Assembly: GCA_019009955.1 (NCBI GenBank)
Contig: CM032233.1
Coordinates: forward strand, 120,034,501 to 120,098,500
Reading direction: 5' to 3'
Length of the DNA: 64,000 nt
DNA from: Riptortus pedestris
Taxonomy: Eukaryota > Arthropoda > Insecta > Hemiptera > Alydidae
The notes beneath the pieces were generated by a model. It made no database searches and was not told the DNA's origin. It saw only the letters and a list, made by a program, of their open reading frames with translations. The translations under genes were made by a program, and so were the position numbers. Below, piece by piece: positions 35,002 through 46,087 of the stretch (the stretch's first letter is position 1; each line of letters opens with the position of its first letter).

Positions 35002-35188
35002 AGTTTTCGGCCTTCATTGAACTGCACTCCTCTTTCCATGTCAACAATAAGCTGTTATATTACGAACCACTAAATGTGAGGCCTAAATATTAAATATTGC
35101 TCTCTTTGAACTTTTAGCTCATGGGATAAATACGTGACGAAAAAGAGAAATCTGCTTAGTTAATGCAGCCCCTGCGTGACGGACTTTT
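35002..35188 (+). repeat. HL 3' end fused in tandem to the previous copy
   Basis: Long-form cassette sequence (TTTTCGGCCTTCATTGAACT) leads to a second 3' terminus, GAGAAATCTGCTTAGTTAAT, CAGCCCCTGCGTGACGGACT, T-run. Two 3' ends in tandem are typical of rolling-circle elements. Confidence 0.85.
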
Positions 35189-35641
35189 TTTATTCAATTG
35201 ACTAAACACCGGAAAAGCGCTACCCACATTCACCAGCACAAAATTTACTTATTTACTTATTGATCCACCTATTCGGGAATATAACCAACTCGAATAAGTG
35301 TGATATATGCGTGAGTGACCTCTGTGAAATGTTATTTATAAGAACATTGGCCATTTTGGTGCTCTCATATCCTGAATTAATCCAAATCTGTAGGAGTTTA
35401 ATGATGATATATCACGTAAATGGCGGTATAATGGATGTCCTTTAGACTTTACAAACTGAGCTCCCTATATTAGGGAGAAATCTATTAATGATACAGGTGG
35501 CCGGATCAACTCTCATTAGAGGAATCGTCAAATAAAGGCTGATTCAAAAGCCATTACTCGATTAATAGGATTCATATTTATGATTAGCTATCGTACTTAT
35601 GAAGCTCCTATGTCACTACATATCACAGTTCAAATTTCATT
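35189..35641. other. no gene recognised
   Basis: Includes a 61-codon plus frame (35260-35445) without recognisable content. Spacer between two HL copies. Confidence 0.45.
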
Positions 35642-35722
35642 ATTAGCAGATTTCCCTTAAGGGAAAATTTCTTCAAATGTCCATCGATCCTACCCAGGAG
35701 ATGATGAAAATGAGGTCCGTTC

Positions 35723-35792
<70 letters not shown>

Positions 35793-36252
35793 CTGTTAAC
35801 ATTCTAGCGGTCGCAATTTTCGTTTGATCGTTACCAAACTCGATATTTAAACGTTTTATGCAAAACTAAAGATCAAATTCGTTAATGGCTGAAATCGAAC
35901 CAGTGGGAAGGGGGGTTTAGAGGGGAGGATTTTTGAAAATTCGAAATATCTCCGTTTCTATACGTCGGGTCGAAAAATTATATAGTATCAATCTTATTGC
36001 AAATTAAATTTACTATAAATAATGTGATAAACATGTATTCTGTATCTTGAATATTAACCGAGATATTTGCATTTTTCTGTTTTCAGCTTCTGAGATGAGA
36101 TCGGCTAACTTTGGGTCTAGTCGTGAGTTTCCGTCAAGAGCTAGTTCGGGCCGTTCCCGTAACTGTTTGCCTCTCTATTCTGAAATTTATCTATTGTAAA
36201 ACTTCACGTGGGTAATCCGCTTAGTTCACGCAGCCCCTGCGTGACGGACTTT
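35642..36252 (+). repeat. HL repeat, complete short form
   Basis: 5' palindrome end, then a 50-base deletion that joins CTTAAGGGAAAA to TTTCTTCAAATGTCC; TA core of about 60 bases (35727-35788); intact remaining blocks; 3' end GGTAATCCGCTTAGTTCACG, hairpin, GACGGACTTTTT. The cassette reads AGCTAGTTCGGGCCGTTCCC. Confidence 0.93.
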
Positions 36253-37131
36253 TTTTTACGTATGATTAATGCTGAGAGAAAAATATATGTTTATTGGGAG
36301 ATGACATAAAGCTAGCATGATCGCAACACGTGAAAAAATTCCTTAGTTTACGCAGTTATTAGTCTATTGTAACATTTTCTCGTTATTCTATTTTCAGAGA
36401 GTGACAATATTTTTATACAGAAATTAAGGATTTCTTTCAACACCTGAATTGTTATGCCACAACTCATGAACCGATGTGGAACAAAACATTTTTTTTTTTT
36501 TTTTTAACATTTGCGTATTTGGTTTAATCTGTGGAAGATCGTCCTGAGCTAAAACTAGTCTGATAATCTTCACTATTTTAGCAGCCCTCTATATCAACCT
36601 CCGACAAATTACAACCACTATAATTTTATATAATAGATCACTATGTATTTGTAATAATTTCAATAACTCTAACCATAAAGTACTGAATTCCTCCGGTGGA
36701 CTTTATATTAAATTATCTCTACTTTGACCAATCAACATTCACACTTTTTTCGTTTTTTACTGTAAATATTTTAAATACGCAAGCCATTTATCAATATATA
36801 AGAAATATCAATAGTTCTCTTGAATCAAACATAAGAAGATTCGGAAATTGTAAATAACAAGACAGTTTCTTACTCCTTTTCGCAGATTCATTGATACTGA
36901 AAAACCACAAAATTATAAATATTTTTTCCAAGACAAGCAATCCCTTATTGTAATACATATTAGCTACTTCAAAATCTGGATCCCTAGGGAAAATCAAAAT
37001 TGCCTGAATTAATAAGATTGGTTCATATTGCCCGATGTAAAATTAAAAGTTAAAAGTTAGTTCCTTTGAAACTTATAGACATTATATGTCAGAGGGAGAG
37101 AGGTAGGGAGAAAAATGTATAAATACATCTA
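36253..37131. other. no gene recognised
   Basis: A+T-rich. A scrap resembling an HL 3' end occurs near 36343-36370. The 68-codon minus frame at 36791-36997 has no recognisable domain. Confidence 0.45.
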
Positions 37132-37255
37132 ACAAGGGGAGTGCACGGTCTTCCCACCGCCGATTTGAACGATAATTTTTTAGTGAGTGTTTAGAATAAT
37201 GAAAAACAAATTCCGTTATATCGAGTGAACACAGTTCTCAAGCGTTCGTCTAAAA

Positions 37256-37675
37256 AAAAATTTTTTTTATTTATTTATTTATACAGGAGCACGCGCATCT
37301 TGGCGATTTGGCTCAAAGTTTCAGTAAAATGCAAAAGAAAATTATAGAAAAATAACAAAAACTGAAACAACAAATAAAAATTAAATACGACAAATAATCT
37401 TTAAATACTATTAATAAAGACAATTAATAAACATAAGATAAACAAACATCAACCAACATAAATAAACATTAGACTAGTAATAAAGACAATAATTTAAATA
37501 GTTTTAATAAAAAAATTATGTTATTCCTATATACTAGTACATTTATATTATTTTTTTTATATTTTATTTATTTAGTTTGTACCCCATAGCGATGGTGATT
37601 TGCATTATTAGGGAGATATATTTATTCCTTCATCTGCCTACCTTTTTTTAAAAAAAATTGTTAAATTATGCATAA
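37256..37675. repeat. insertion within FB-B, possibly retroposon tails
   Basis: Two stretches have the look of reversed SINE or LINE ends: TTTATTTATTTATTTATACA at 37270-37290 followed by GGAGCACGCGCATCTTGGCG, and TTTATTTATTTAGTTTGTAC at about 37563. I cannot identify a head or a target duplication for either. Confidence 0.35.
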
Positions 37676-38127
37676 AACTTCTTGAGGTGTTGCTAAAGCG
37701 CCTACTTCAGAGGGTTCCCGGTGACCCACTGGTTAGCCTCATATTTTTGTAACCACAAGATCTGGAGATCGAATCTCCCCCGGACTATTTTTTTCTGCAT
37801 TTTGTTTTACTTTTTGTTTCTGGGGCGTTTATTCAATATTAATATATAAATAAAAAGTTTGTTTTCAATTATTGGCATTTAGCTTTTAACGATTTATATA
37901 TATTTAATGAAATTTTATATGTAAATTCCAATGCTTTCTGTCATAAATATAATAGGTATAAGGAAATATTCATTATTATACTAGCAGTTTCGGAGTCACT
38001 TTTAAAATATTTAACTTGATGATAGTAAAATATAAATAGATATATTTATTAATTAAATTAAATTAAATTAAATAGACATAAAAATATTTTTTAACAGCTT
38101 TATGCTTTAGAGTTATGTTTTCATTTT

Positions 38128-38342
38128 GCTTGGCTATGAATCACTAACGTATATTTCTATCATCAAGTTAAAAATGTTATCAAGCGTCTCCAAAACTGCT
38201 CCTAATTGATTGAACAGAATCGCAAAATATCATCCAGAGAGGATTGTATCAAAATTCATTCTATACTTCAACACTATTGTCAACCACAATAAAATTTGAA
38301 ACTTGACGATAGAAATATACGCTAGTGACGCAACGCCAAGCA
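38128..38342. repeat. 215-bp inverted-repeat segment
   Basis: Arms at 38128-38169 and 38300-38342 are about 80 percent complementary (left: GCTTGGCTATGAATCACTAA, then CGTATATTTCTATCATCAAG; the right is the inverse). The sequence between is related to the open frame at 49965-50279. Confidence 0.6.
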
Positions 38343-38345
38343 TAA

Positions 38346-39597
38346 TGAAAATATAGCTCTAATGTACAAAACTGTATTACGTCAGAATATTTTTATGTCT
38401 AGAGCTAGAAACTTTTAAATATGTTTATTAATTGTAAAATAAAATAATTGCAAATAAACGAGTAAAATTATATAAAACTGATTAAAAATACTATCAAAAT
38501 ATTCGCGTTATTATTGATAATTGTCATATTTCTTGTATAATATCAAATATTTCCGTATAAAGTCTAAGGGAGGTTAAATAAATGAAATGTCAAACCGACT
38601 TCAAATCATATCTTATTCTTTTTTACGTACAAACCAAAGAGGTCCTCTGGCTGCTGTTGTTTCTTAATAAAATAGTTTACATTCAACATAAATAGGAAAC
38701 AAATAAATTTAACTACAATTAAATATATATATTTTATACAAAACCGAAGAAAAGCATGTTGTCGTTGTCTTTAAAATCTACAATTGGACAATTTACAAAA
38801 TTTGGAAATTTGATTGGCTAAAAACAATTTTCCGATAGATCACAGAGAAACTAAGGTGTAAAATCAAAAACAACTGATACCCAAATCCATATTTCACCAA
38901 CCCTAATAATAATTGGATTGCACTGACCGAATTATATTTTCTTCACAATCTTTAGAAGTGAGAAAATTTACATTAGGAAAAGAATAAAGGAAAGCGCTTG
39001 TCCATGTCTTCTAAAAGAGTTTATACAAAAATAAAATTAATGTCATTTTAAAATACCATCCAGGGACTGGTTGGCTTGGAGGTGTTGAGCTGGGGAGAGG
39101 GAAAACCAGCCGTCAACTTGTATTATATACTTTAACTGTTAATTCAATTAGCCTCAGGCTTTTTAGGGAAATGCCTCTTTCCTTCGCCCTCTGACTAATC
39201 TCATCGAAATTAATTTAAAATACTGTTCCCTTTGTCAAATTTACTTAATTTAATTAATGTGTGTTCCGAGGCCAAAACCCCTTTCATTAACAGCCTGAAT
39301 ACCTCCAGATTATTTTCAGTTGTCGAGTAAATATTGTATTTGAGCCAGCATTAATTTCAATAAGACAACAATTAAGAACTCGACTATGCTTGGCCAACTG
39401 TCTGTTGTACTACATGTCTCTCTTCCAGCTTTCAGTTTTACAGATAACAGCTTTGGAAATCAACCATTCAGTGTGGAAACATACGGTGGAGCTGAGTAGA
39501 CTAAATGCATTTCTCTTCAGCAAGAACTTCACATATATTAGGGAAATAAAATGAGTTTATTTCCAGTAAATGTTATGCCATGTTATAATGGCAGCTT
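38346..39597. other. no gene recognised
   Basis: About 1.25 kb of A+T-rich sequence without an open frame or a window-internal repeat that I can support. Confidence 0.45.
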
Positions 39598-39630
39598 GCA
39601 TGAAATCTGCTTAGTCTAAGCAGCCCCTGC
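39598..39630 (+). repeat. HL 3' terminus interrupted by a LINE
   Basis: TGCATGAAATCTGCTTAGTC, TAAGCAGCCCCTGC is the HL 3' end, cut in the hairpin. The LINE begins at once. The expected GTGACGGACTTTT was not found after the LINE. Confidence 0.6.
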
Positions 39631-40657
39631 TACTATTATCCTGTGGATGCAGGAGTTCCCCAGGGCAGTGGCCTGGGACTAATACTGTATCTCATATACA
39701 CATCTGACATCTCTACATCACCAACAACTCTCCTAGCTACCTATGCAGATGCCACAACAATCCTTTCATCCGATCCCGATCCTATTACCGTTTCGAAGAA
39801 TCTCCAATTCCACTTAACCGAGATTGAAAAATGGCGCAATCCTTGGCGCATAAAGATAAACGAACGCAAATCTCACCGTATCACTTTTTCCCTCCGGCGA
39901 AGTTCCTGTCCTCTAGTTCATTTTAACAATATTCCTTAACCACTAACAGATTGTGCACGCTACCTTGGACTTCATTTGGACACCAGACTTACTTGGAAAT
40001 CCCACACAATAATTAAAAGACAGGAACTAAATAGACGATTCGGACACCTTTACGGAGTGCTAAACAGAAGATATCACTCGTCTACCGAAAACAAACTAAC
40101 AATATACGAGTTACTACTAAAACCAATAAGGACTTACGGAATAGAAGTGTGGGGTACAGCAAAACCATCGAATATCAGACGCATCTAGACTTTCCAATCC
40201 AAACTCCTGCGCACCATAGTAGATGCTCCATATTATTCTACAAACCACACCCTTCATAAAGATCTTAATATCCCATTTGTAAAGGACCTAATTCCCTTAA
40301 GATTCAAAAAATTCCACAGCAGGCGGTCCAATCATCCTAATCCAGAAGTCCTAGCCCTTTCCAGTACCACTCATCCATATTCCTCTCCACGGCGCCTCAA
40401 GAGACAATGACCCAGAGATCTCCTATAGAAGTGTAAAGTGAAGTGATAGTAGCTTCTATTTTCTTATCAAGTGCCATTCCTCCTTAGCTCTTGACTTCCT
40501 TGCCAGGCAGGGAGAGGCTGCTCCTCTCATTGTGGTGAAGGAGTGTTGCTTCTGTCGAGAGTGATGGAGGACGATTGTATTGTACAAATGACAAATTACC
40601 AAATGCCTTTTAAAATCAGACTGTAATATTCTTAATATAATAAAATAAAGTAAAACA
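39628..40657 (+). pseudogene. 5'-truncated Jockey-like LINE, reverse transcriptase C-terminal half
   Basis: One reading frame runs from 39628 to a stop at 40408-40410, broken by TAA (39937-39939) and TAG (40186-40188). It starts at the DAGVPQGSGLGLILYLIYTS block. The catalytic motif is YADA where the family has YADD or FADD. Then come CARYLGLHLDTRLTWKSH, LLLKPIRTYGIEVWGTAKPS, QSKLLRTIVDAPYY and a proline-rich end. This is the palm-thumb region of a Jockey-clade ORF2. The 3' untranslated region (containing CTCCTCTCATTGTGGTGAAG) runs to an AATAAAATAAAGTAAAA tail near 40657. The same 3' end occurs in reverse at 55423-55562. Endonuclease and N-terminal RT are missing. Confidence 0.9.
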
Positions 40658-41075
40658 TATTTTTTAATAGATTTAATACATTTGGAGGGAGCAACAAAGA
40701 ATTAAAACTCTCCCTCACAAAAAAAATACTATGTAATCATGACTTTAAACATTAGTTCATTTGAAATGTTACATCATAAAGTGATACTTGGAAGAGTGGG
40801 AGTAGGGGATTTACTGAAGGCTGAAACCCCAAGAATACAAATAAACATATTTATATTCGAGCTAGAGAAAAGTAAACAGAACAAAAACTGCAGGAAACTA
40901 CTTTATTAACCAAGCTGGCTTTACACATTGAATTTTTCGATTCAATGAGTAACCGCAGATACACTTACAAATTCACATTCTACCAATCTCTAAACCCCCA
41001 CATTTGTCCTGCTCCAGTTTCACTGATAACGAACTTCGTGCTTATAAAGCTAAACGATTTTTGTAAAGCTTGTTT
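40658..41075 (-). repeat. degenerate HL repeat piece
   Basis: From about 40730 the minus-strand HL order can be followed weakly: AAAGTGATACTTGG..., GAGTAGGGGATTTACTGAAG, TATTCGAGCTAGAGAAAAGT, TTCGATTCAATGAGTAACCG, TTTCACTGATAACGAACTTC. Ends and TA core are absent. Confidence 0.55.
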
Positions 41076-41293
41076 TACTTAATTTCATTTCCAGCCGCGA
41101 TGCCATCTCTGAAAAGCAATTTTTCTCCCTTATTCCTCTCATTATTAGCAGATTTCCCTTAAGGGAAATCAGCTATTGAGGTTGTACTCATGACGGAATT
41201 TTCGAAATTTTTCTTCAAATGTCCATCGATCCTACCCAGGAGATGACGAAAATGAGGTCCGTTCAAAAACTGTATATTATATTATCTATATCT

Positions 41294-41341
<48 letters not shown>

Positions 41342-41356
41342 ATATATATATATATA

Positions 41357-42637
41357 GGGTTGGGGAAAAAGTAATTTCGGTTTATCCCAATAGTCGCGTA
41401 TCAAAGTCGCTTATCTCTTGGAATCGTTATTCAGTGAAGCCATACTATACCACGTTTGAAATGTCATAGTCCATAGGATATTCCAAATATCTCTACAGTT
41501 TCATTCATTTACTCAGTCAAACGTTATTGCGCTTTGAAAATGGAGATTCCAGAAGGCCATTTTCGTCATTTATTGCTTATTTACTTCCGAAAAGGGATAA
41601 ATGCAGCTCAGGCTCATCGAAAATTGTGTGGTGTTTATGGTGATGCCTGTTTAAGTGAACGTCAGTGTCAGAACTGGTTTGCTCGATTTCGTTCCGGAAA
41701 TTTTGACCTTAATGATGAACCTCGCCCTGGCAGGCCAATTGTTGAACAAGTCGATGAAATTCTTCAAAACATTGAGGTAGACCGACACATATCATCTCTT
41801 GGCATCGCTATGGAGCTAAACATCGACCATAAAACAGTTTTGACCCATTTACATAAGAATGGATACCAAAAGAAGCTCAATATATGGGTTCCACACGAAT
41901 TAACTGTAAAAATTTAATGGACAGAGTTTCCATTTGTGAATCGCTGGTGAAACGAAATGAAATCGAGCCATTTTTGAAAAGAATGATTACAGGTGATGAA
42001 AAGTGGATCACGTACGACAATAATGTGCGAAAAAGATCGTGATCGAAACCCGGAAAAACTTCACAAACAGTGGCAAAGCCAGGATTGACACTAAGGAAGT
42101 TGATGGTGAGTGTTTGGTGGGATTGGAAAGGCATTGTTCATCATGAGCTGCTCAAACCTGGCCAAACAATTGATTCAACTCTCTACTGCCAACAACTAAT
42201 ACGGTTGAACGGAGATTCAAGAAAAACGGCCAGAATTGATCAATAGGAACGGCGTTGTATTCCATCACGACAATGATAGACCACACACATCTTTGGTGAC
42301 TCGGCAAAAATTACGAGAGTTTGGCTGGGAAGTTTTGATGCATCCACCATACAGCCCAGACCTTGCACCGTCTGACTACCACTTGTTTCGTTCTCTTCAG
42401 AACTCTATTAATGGTGTAAAGTTGGAATCAAAAGAGGCTTGTGAAAATCACTTGATTCAGTTTTTCGCCCAGAAATCACAGAACTTCTATCGTGAATGTA
42501 TAATGGTTTTACCGAAAAAAAGGCAAAAGGTCATCGATCAAAACGGCGCATATATCATTGATTAATATCTAAAATTTATATAAATAAATGCGCTGTGAAA
42601 AACATGAAAAATACCGAAATTACTTTTTCCCCAACCC
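41357..42637 (+). mobile_element. mellifera-type mariner, full length, TA-flanked
   Basis: A 1,281-bp element, the usual mariner length. The terminal repeats are GGGTTGGGGAAAAAGTAATT at the left and its exact complement at the right, extending to at least 25 bases (through TCGGT). TA adjoins both ends. It lies within the TA core of an HL repeat. Confidence 0.95.
41540..42565 (+). pseudogene. mariner transposase, mellifera type, broken by three lesions
   Basis: The reading frame starts at the ATG of MEIPEGHFRHLLLIYFRKG (41540; the open frame begins two codons earlier). Residues 1-110 are the paired helix-turn-helix DNA-binding region (RQCQNWFARFRSGNFDLNDE, PRPGRPIVE, then a second helix set ending WVPHEL). 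A one-base insertion near 41908-41914 leads to TAA. The next frame holds the first catalytic Asp in MITGDEKWITYDN, then TGA at 42040-42042 in place of a likely Trp codon (KRS-stop-SKPGKT), then SVWWDWKGIVHHELLKPGQT. A second shift near 42210 precedes the last frame with Asp 2 in FHHDNDRPHTS and Asp 3 in PYSPDLAPSDY (34 residues apart, DD34D). The end KRQKVIDQNGAYIID is the usual C-terminus. The protein is not producible as it stands. Confidence 0.94.
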
Positions 42638-43226
42638 TATATATATAAATATATCTATCTATCTATATATTTGTCTGTTACCGCTCTTGCGGTCGCAATT
42701 TTTGTTTGATCGTTACCAAACTCGATATTTAGTCGTTTTATGTAAAAAGAAAGATCAAGTTCGTTAACAACTGAAATCGGACCAGTGGGAGGGGGGGTTT
42801 AGGGGGAGGATTTTCGAAAATTCGAAATATCTCCGTTACTATACGTCGGACCGAAAAATTGTACAAAATCAATCTTATTGCAAATTAAATTTACTATAAA
42901 TATTGTTGTATACATGTTTTCTCTATCTTGAATATTAACCGAGATATTTGCATTTGTATTCTGCGTGTGGTCACCAGTAGGCTATGTTCGGACTTTCCGC
43001 CGAGAGCTCTGGCGGCCGTTTCCATAACTATATCCCTCGTGAATAGGTTTAGAGGTTAGGTTAACTGTTTTTTGGGGCTAGAAACTACTGGGTTATTACG
43101 CCCTAAATAATGTTTTAGGTTTAGAGGTTTCTTACTACTACAGTTGTTATTAGGCAGATTTCTCTATTGTAAAACTTCACGTGGGAAATCTGCTTAGTTT
43201 ACGCAGCCCCTGCGTGTCGGACTTTT

Positions 43227-43362
43227 ATTTTATGATAGTGTAAAAAAATAATAAAGAAATCCGTTCAGGAAACTAATTTTGGTTTGCTAACTACGGCAAA
43301 CTAAGTATTTTTGGCATAATAGCTCCTACGATTATTGGCACTGTTAGAAATTAGCTATTTCT
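43227..43362. other. short spacer
   Basis: A+T-rich sequence between HL copies. Part (TTGGTTTGCTAACTACGGCAA) resembles 32530-32560, so a minor repeat may be shared. Confidence 0.4.
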
Positions 43363-43463
43363 TGAACTATCAATTGAAGTTGATCTCATGAAAAGAGTTT
43401 TGAACAGGTTCTTCAAATGCCAATCAATTCTACCTAGGTGATAACGAAAATGAGGTCAGTTAC

Positions 43464-43515
<52 letters not shown>
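43363..43515 (+). repeat. worn HL 5' fragment with TA core
   Basis: AATTGAAGTTGATCTCATGA, CAATTCTACCTAGGTGATAA and GAAAATGAGGTCAGTTACTA precede (TA)n at 43469-43515. Confidence 0.65.
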
Positions 43516-43520
<5 letters not shown>

Positions 43521-43707
43521 AATGTGTTCTGCAGTGTCATTCCATCAATTTATTGACAAGCTTAGCCCTCTTCTAAGTAGTAGCTTCCACACAAATAGGT
43601 AATACTTGCTTTGGTGTTCAAGCTTGATTACTATAAAAATTAAATATGTACGAAAAAAAACAACGCGAAACTCTCAGCCTAATCAGTCCGGGTTTCCTAG
43701 TACTTCT

Positions 43708-44262
43708 AAAAAGCCCGTCACACCGAGGCAGATTTCCCACCATCTGCATACTGGTAAAACCATCATGAATATAAAGTGAATAAATACAAACGGTAACGAG
43801 AAATCATTCAGTTAATTTACAGGTTAATAATCTCTACTACGGAAAGTGTCTGAATTGTAAACAAACTGGTCTGCCAACCTCGTAGACCTGAATAGATAGA
43901 TTGAAATATTCTATACCGGAAAGAAAAACAATTAACGAAATATATCTGAATATAAAGTAATAATTGTATTGGAAACTGTTAACTATATCTTGTACTGCAG
44001 TTTATAATGAGTCAGAATAATGTTTATCCTAATCACTCATATTTTAGGAATCCAAGAACAAAAGAAGGGGGGAATCAACAGTATTTGCATATATCTCACA
44101 AGGTTAAAGTTCAATGAAAACAATATTAAGTATTTAACTTTATAATAACGTGGTTCATGATATAACAGCTTATTATTAATATGACATGAGTAGTTTGCTG
44201 AAAGTCGAAAACTATGAAATTAAAAGATTAATATTGATGATCCCTTGAGGGAAATCTACTAA
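43708..44262 (-). repeat. HL repeat, long form, 5' block missing
   Basis: 3' terminus with a deleted hairpin (AAGCCCGTCACACCGAGGCA, GATTTCCCACC), then the long cassette (GTAACGAGAAATCATTCAGT, TAACAGCTTATTATTAATAT). A worn palindrome (ATCCCTTGAGGGAAATCTAC) follows directly, so the TA core and adjoining blocks are lost. Confidence 0.85.
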
Positions 44263-44737
44263 ATATCAATTATGTAAAGAAACCTAAATAGTTCCAGGGA
44301 AATTACAGTTGCGGTGTTATTACAGAAACTTTGAGGGTGGAAACAGTAAAATGCCATCTTCTAAAATTTGAAAATTGAAAATATGGTATATTTGATGAGT
44401 ACACAATGATAGCATTCTAACAATATTGTATTAAAGCATGAGGGTAGTTTATCACCCCCTTTTTTTCCCACATAGGAGTAATTTATTTGAATACATGATC
44501 CATTGCCACATGGCATATTACATGTATAATTGTGTTTACATTTTAATTTTACAATATATGCACGTTAATCAACCATCTAATCAAATATAATATAAACAAA
44601 AATATAATAATAATAATAAAATATTAAAATAAGTAAGATAATTACAAATAAAATGAATAAATGAAATGAAAAATTTAAAAAAAAATCAATTAAAGTTCAA
44701 GTCAACCGATGTTTACTTTGAGGGTCTATGTAAAGTA
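44263..44737. other. no gene recognised
   Basis: A+T-rich sequence with a C/T run near 44455-44470. Nothing else noted. Confidence 0.45.
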
Positions 44738-44948
44738 TGCGAGTTAAAGCGTTGACCTTTATCTCACATGGTAAACCTAGAGTGGCGAGTTCGATTCTCG
44801 CCTGGGCAAAGGAAATTATTTAGTGACGAAATTCATTAAATAACGTCCTAAAATCCCACCCTGGCTAGAAAAGGGTGGTAACCTGTAGATAACCCGTCCC
44901 GATTAGCCTAAGTTGCAAAAAGTGGACGTTAATAAATAAATAAATAAA
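44738..44948 (+). mobile_element. tRNA-derived SINE, full length, with target duplication
   Basis: A 211-bp retroposon. The head (about 44738-44810) resembles a tRNA, ending in a strong B box, GAGTTCGATTCTCGCC, with an A-box-like GCGAGTTAAAGCGTTG. The body has CCCACCCTGGCTAGAAAAGG and CGTCCCGATTAGCCTAAGTT. The tail is (AATA)n. It is flanked by TCTATGTAAAGTA (44725-44737) and TCTATGCAAAGTA (44949-44961), 13 bp with one mismatch. Reverse partial copies are at 51423-51545 and 17138-17182. Confidence 0.85.
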
Positions 44949-45007
44949 TCTATGCAAAGTAAATATATTGAATTATAAGTCTCATTTCTCACAATCAACT
45001 TTACATT

Positions 45008-45345
45008 CTAATGTATTTTTGCGATATCCATATCTATACTTTTGATAAACTTTATAAGTTCTTTATTATATTTATTAAAAATAATATGGGGTGGTTCTGA
45101 CCAACTATATCCTTTTAAAATTATGTTCATTATTAAATTAGATCTATTTTGATTGAATGTTGAACAGTCATCTAAGTATATGTAAACACGTTTGTGTTGT
45201 CTGCGAGTCGCAAGTACATTTATCATTGTCTTGAATTTTAAATATTCTTAAATAATGTCTTGTCTTTTCCGTTAGAAATTGTGTGCATTTGTGATGGTGA
45301 CTCTTAATTGTGTTGTAGTTGTTGTGAGTTATATTTGGTATGTAT
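45008..45345 (-). pseudogene. C-terminal fragment of an R1/I-like LINE ORF2
   Basis: The minus strand reads HKCTQFLTEKTRHYLRIFKI, QDNDKCTCDSQTTQTCLHIL, then after a frameshift DDCSTFNQNRSNLIMNII and ELIKFIKSIDMDI before the stop at 45008. The order F.T......YL..F......C.C.....TC.HIL.DC..F...R is the C-terminal zinc-like region of R1/I-group elements, as at 9221-9710 but a different family. No terminus or target duplication was found. Confidence 0.65.
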
Positions 45346-46087
45346 TGATGTAAGCTTTAAGATTTGTTTATTGCCCATAAAAAGTTAAGAACTGTAACAT
45401 AATAATGTAGATTTAGATCTACAGGTTGTAATAGTGTAAGATTAGGGGACGCAAGAATAAGTGGCTTTGAGGGTAACAACGGCCCTTAAAAAGACTCTTA
45501 CACAAGATGTTGTTCAAGGAAACTTAATCGGAACGAGACAACTAGGGATATGTTTAATGTAGGCAGCCAATAGAGGTGTATACTCGACATTAGAGGGAGA
45601 CTGTTTGCGGCTGGTCTAATGAAAGCTCTTGCTGGTTTTAGAAATTCGATTACTGCCTCCAGAGGTGGGGTAGTGCCTTGGAGAGAATTCGGCAAGGTAG
45701 AGGACTCTCCTAACCAGGGGAAATGTAAAGCTGTTTAATTTCCAAGCCCCTAACACGGTCTAATTCCAATCTCTTTCCGTGTCTACCTCAAGCCGCTCCT
45801 CCACAATTTCGCCTCCTCCAAATAATACCTTCCAGCTACCCCAGTTTCCAATGTCTCGCCTTCCGGGCTTACCACTTCTCCGTACAGTAGAAAAGCTACC
45901 CAAGCAACAGACTCGTATTTGAGAAAAAATATTTTAACTATATCGTCGAAATGTGACCTCAATTCAATTCTCAAGCAACGACCCCAATGTTTTAGATGAA
46001 AAACACGTAAAGTTATGTCCAATGATATATTTTCCTCTACATGCTTCACGTCCTCTATAACGCCTCATTAGGAGTAAAACACCATTA
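45346..46087. other. no gene recognised
   Basis: Two minus-strand frames (45498-45695 and 45783-46049) have normal-looking composition and codon mix but no recognisable domain. The second, 88 codons, could be an exon or a repeat fragment; I cannot decide from the sequence. Confidence 0.35.

Larger units (their letters stand above)
37132..38345. mobile_element. FB-B: foldback family member, right arm missing
   Basis: Left arm 37132-37255 (ACAAGGGGAGTGCACGGTCT, ACGTTCG-like TCAAGCGTTCGTCTAAAA) continues at about 37676 after an insertion, with CTTCTTGAGGTGTTGC and a tRNA-like segment (37728-37788: GTGACCCACTGGTTAGCC, then GGAGATCGAATCTCCCCC, a strong B box/T-arm match). Further on it shares ATTATTGGCATTTAGCTTTTAACG with FB-C. 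A decayed relative of the FB-C open frame lies at 38155-38290 (FYHQVKNVIKRLQN, then IEQNRKISSREDC). No matching right arm was found before 39 kb. Confidence 0.6.
41142..43226 (+). repeat. HL repeat, short form, split by a mellifera-type mariner
   Basis: Intact 5' end (TTAGCAGATTTCCCTTAAGG at 41144) and block to GAGGTCCGTTCAAAA; TA core 41283-41356; mariner 41357-42637; then (TA)n, TTACCGCTCTTGCGGTCGCA, short cassette (GACTTTCCGCCGAGAGCTCT) with an extra 100 bases around TTAACTGTTTTTTGGGGC, and the 3' end with hairpin and GTCGGACTTTT. Without the mariner the copy is about 0.8 kb. Confidence 0.93.

Noticed and set aside
41150..41170. CCCTTAAGGG in HL ends as two abutting piggyBac ends around TTAA
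   Set aside because: piggyBac ends read TTAA-CCC inward. Here the bases next to TTAA are GGG on the inside, the palindrome is part of every HL 5' end, and no duplicated TTAA pair bounds the family.
44738..44810. Functional tRNA gene ending in GTTCGATTCTCGCC
   Set aside because: It is the head of a 211-bp retroposon with target duplications, and the acceptor ends do not pair.
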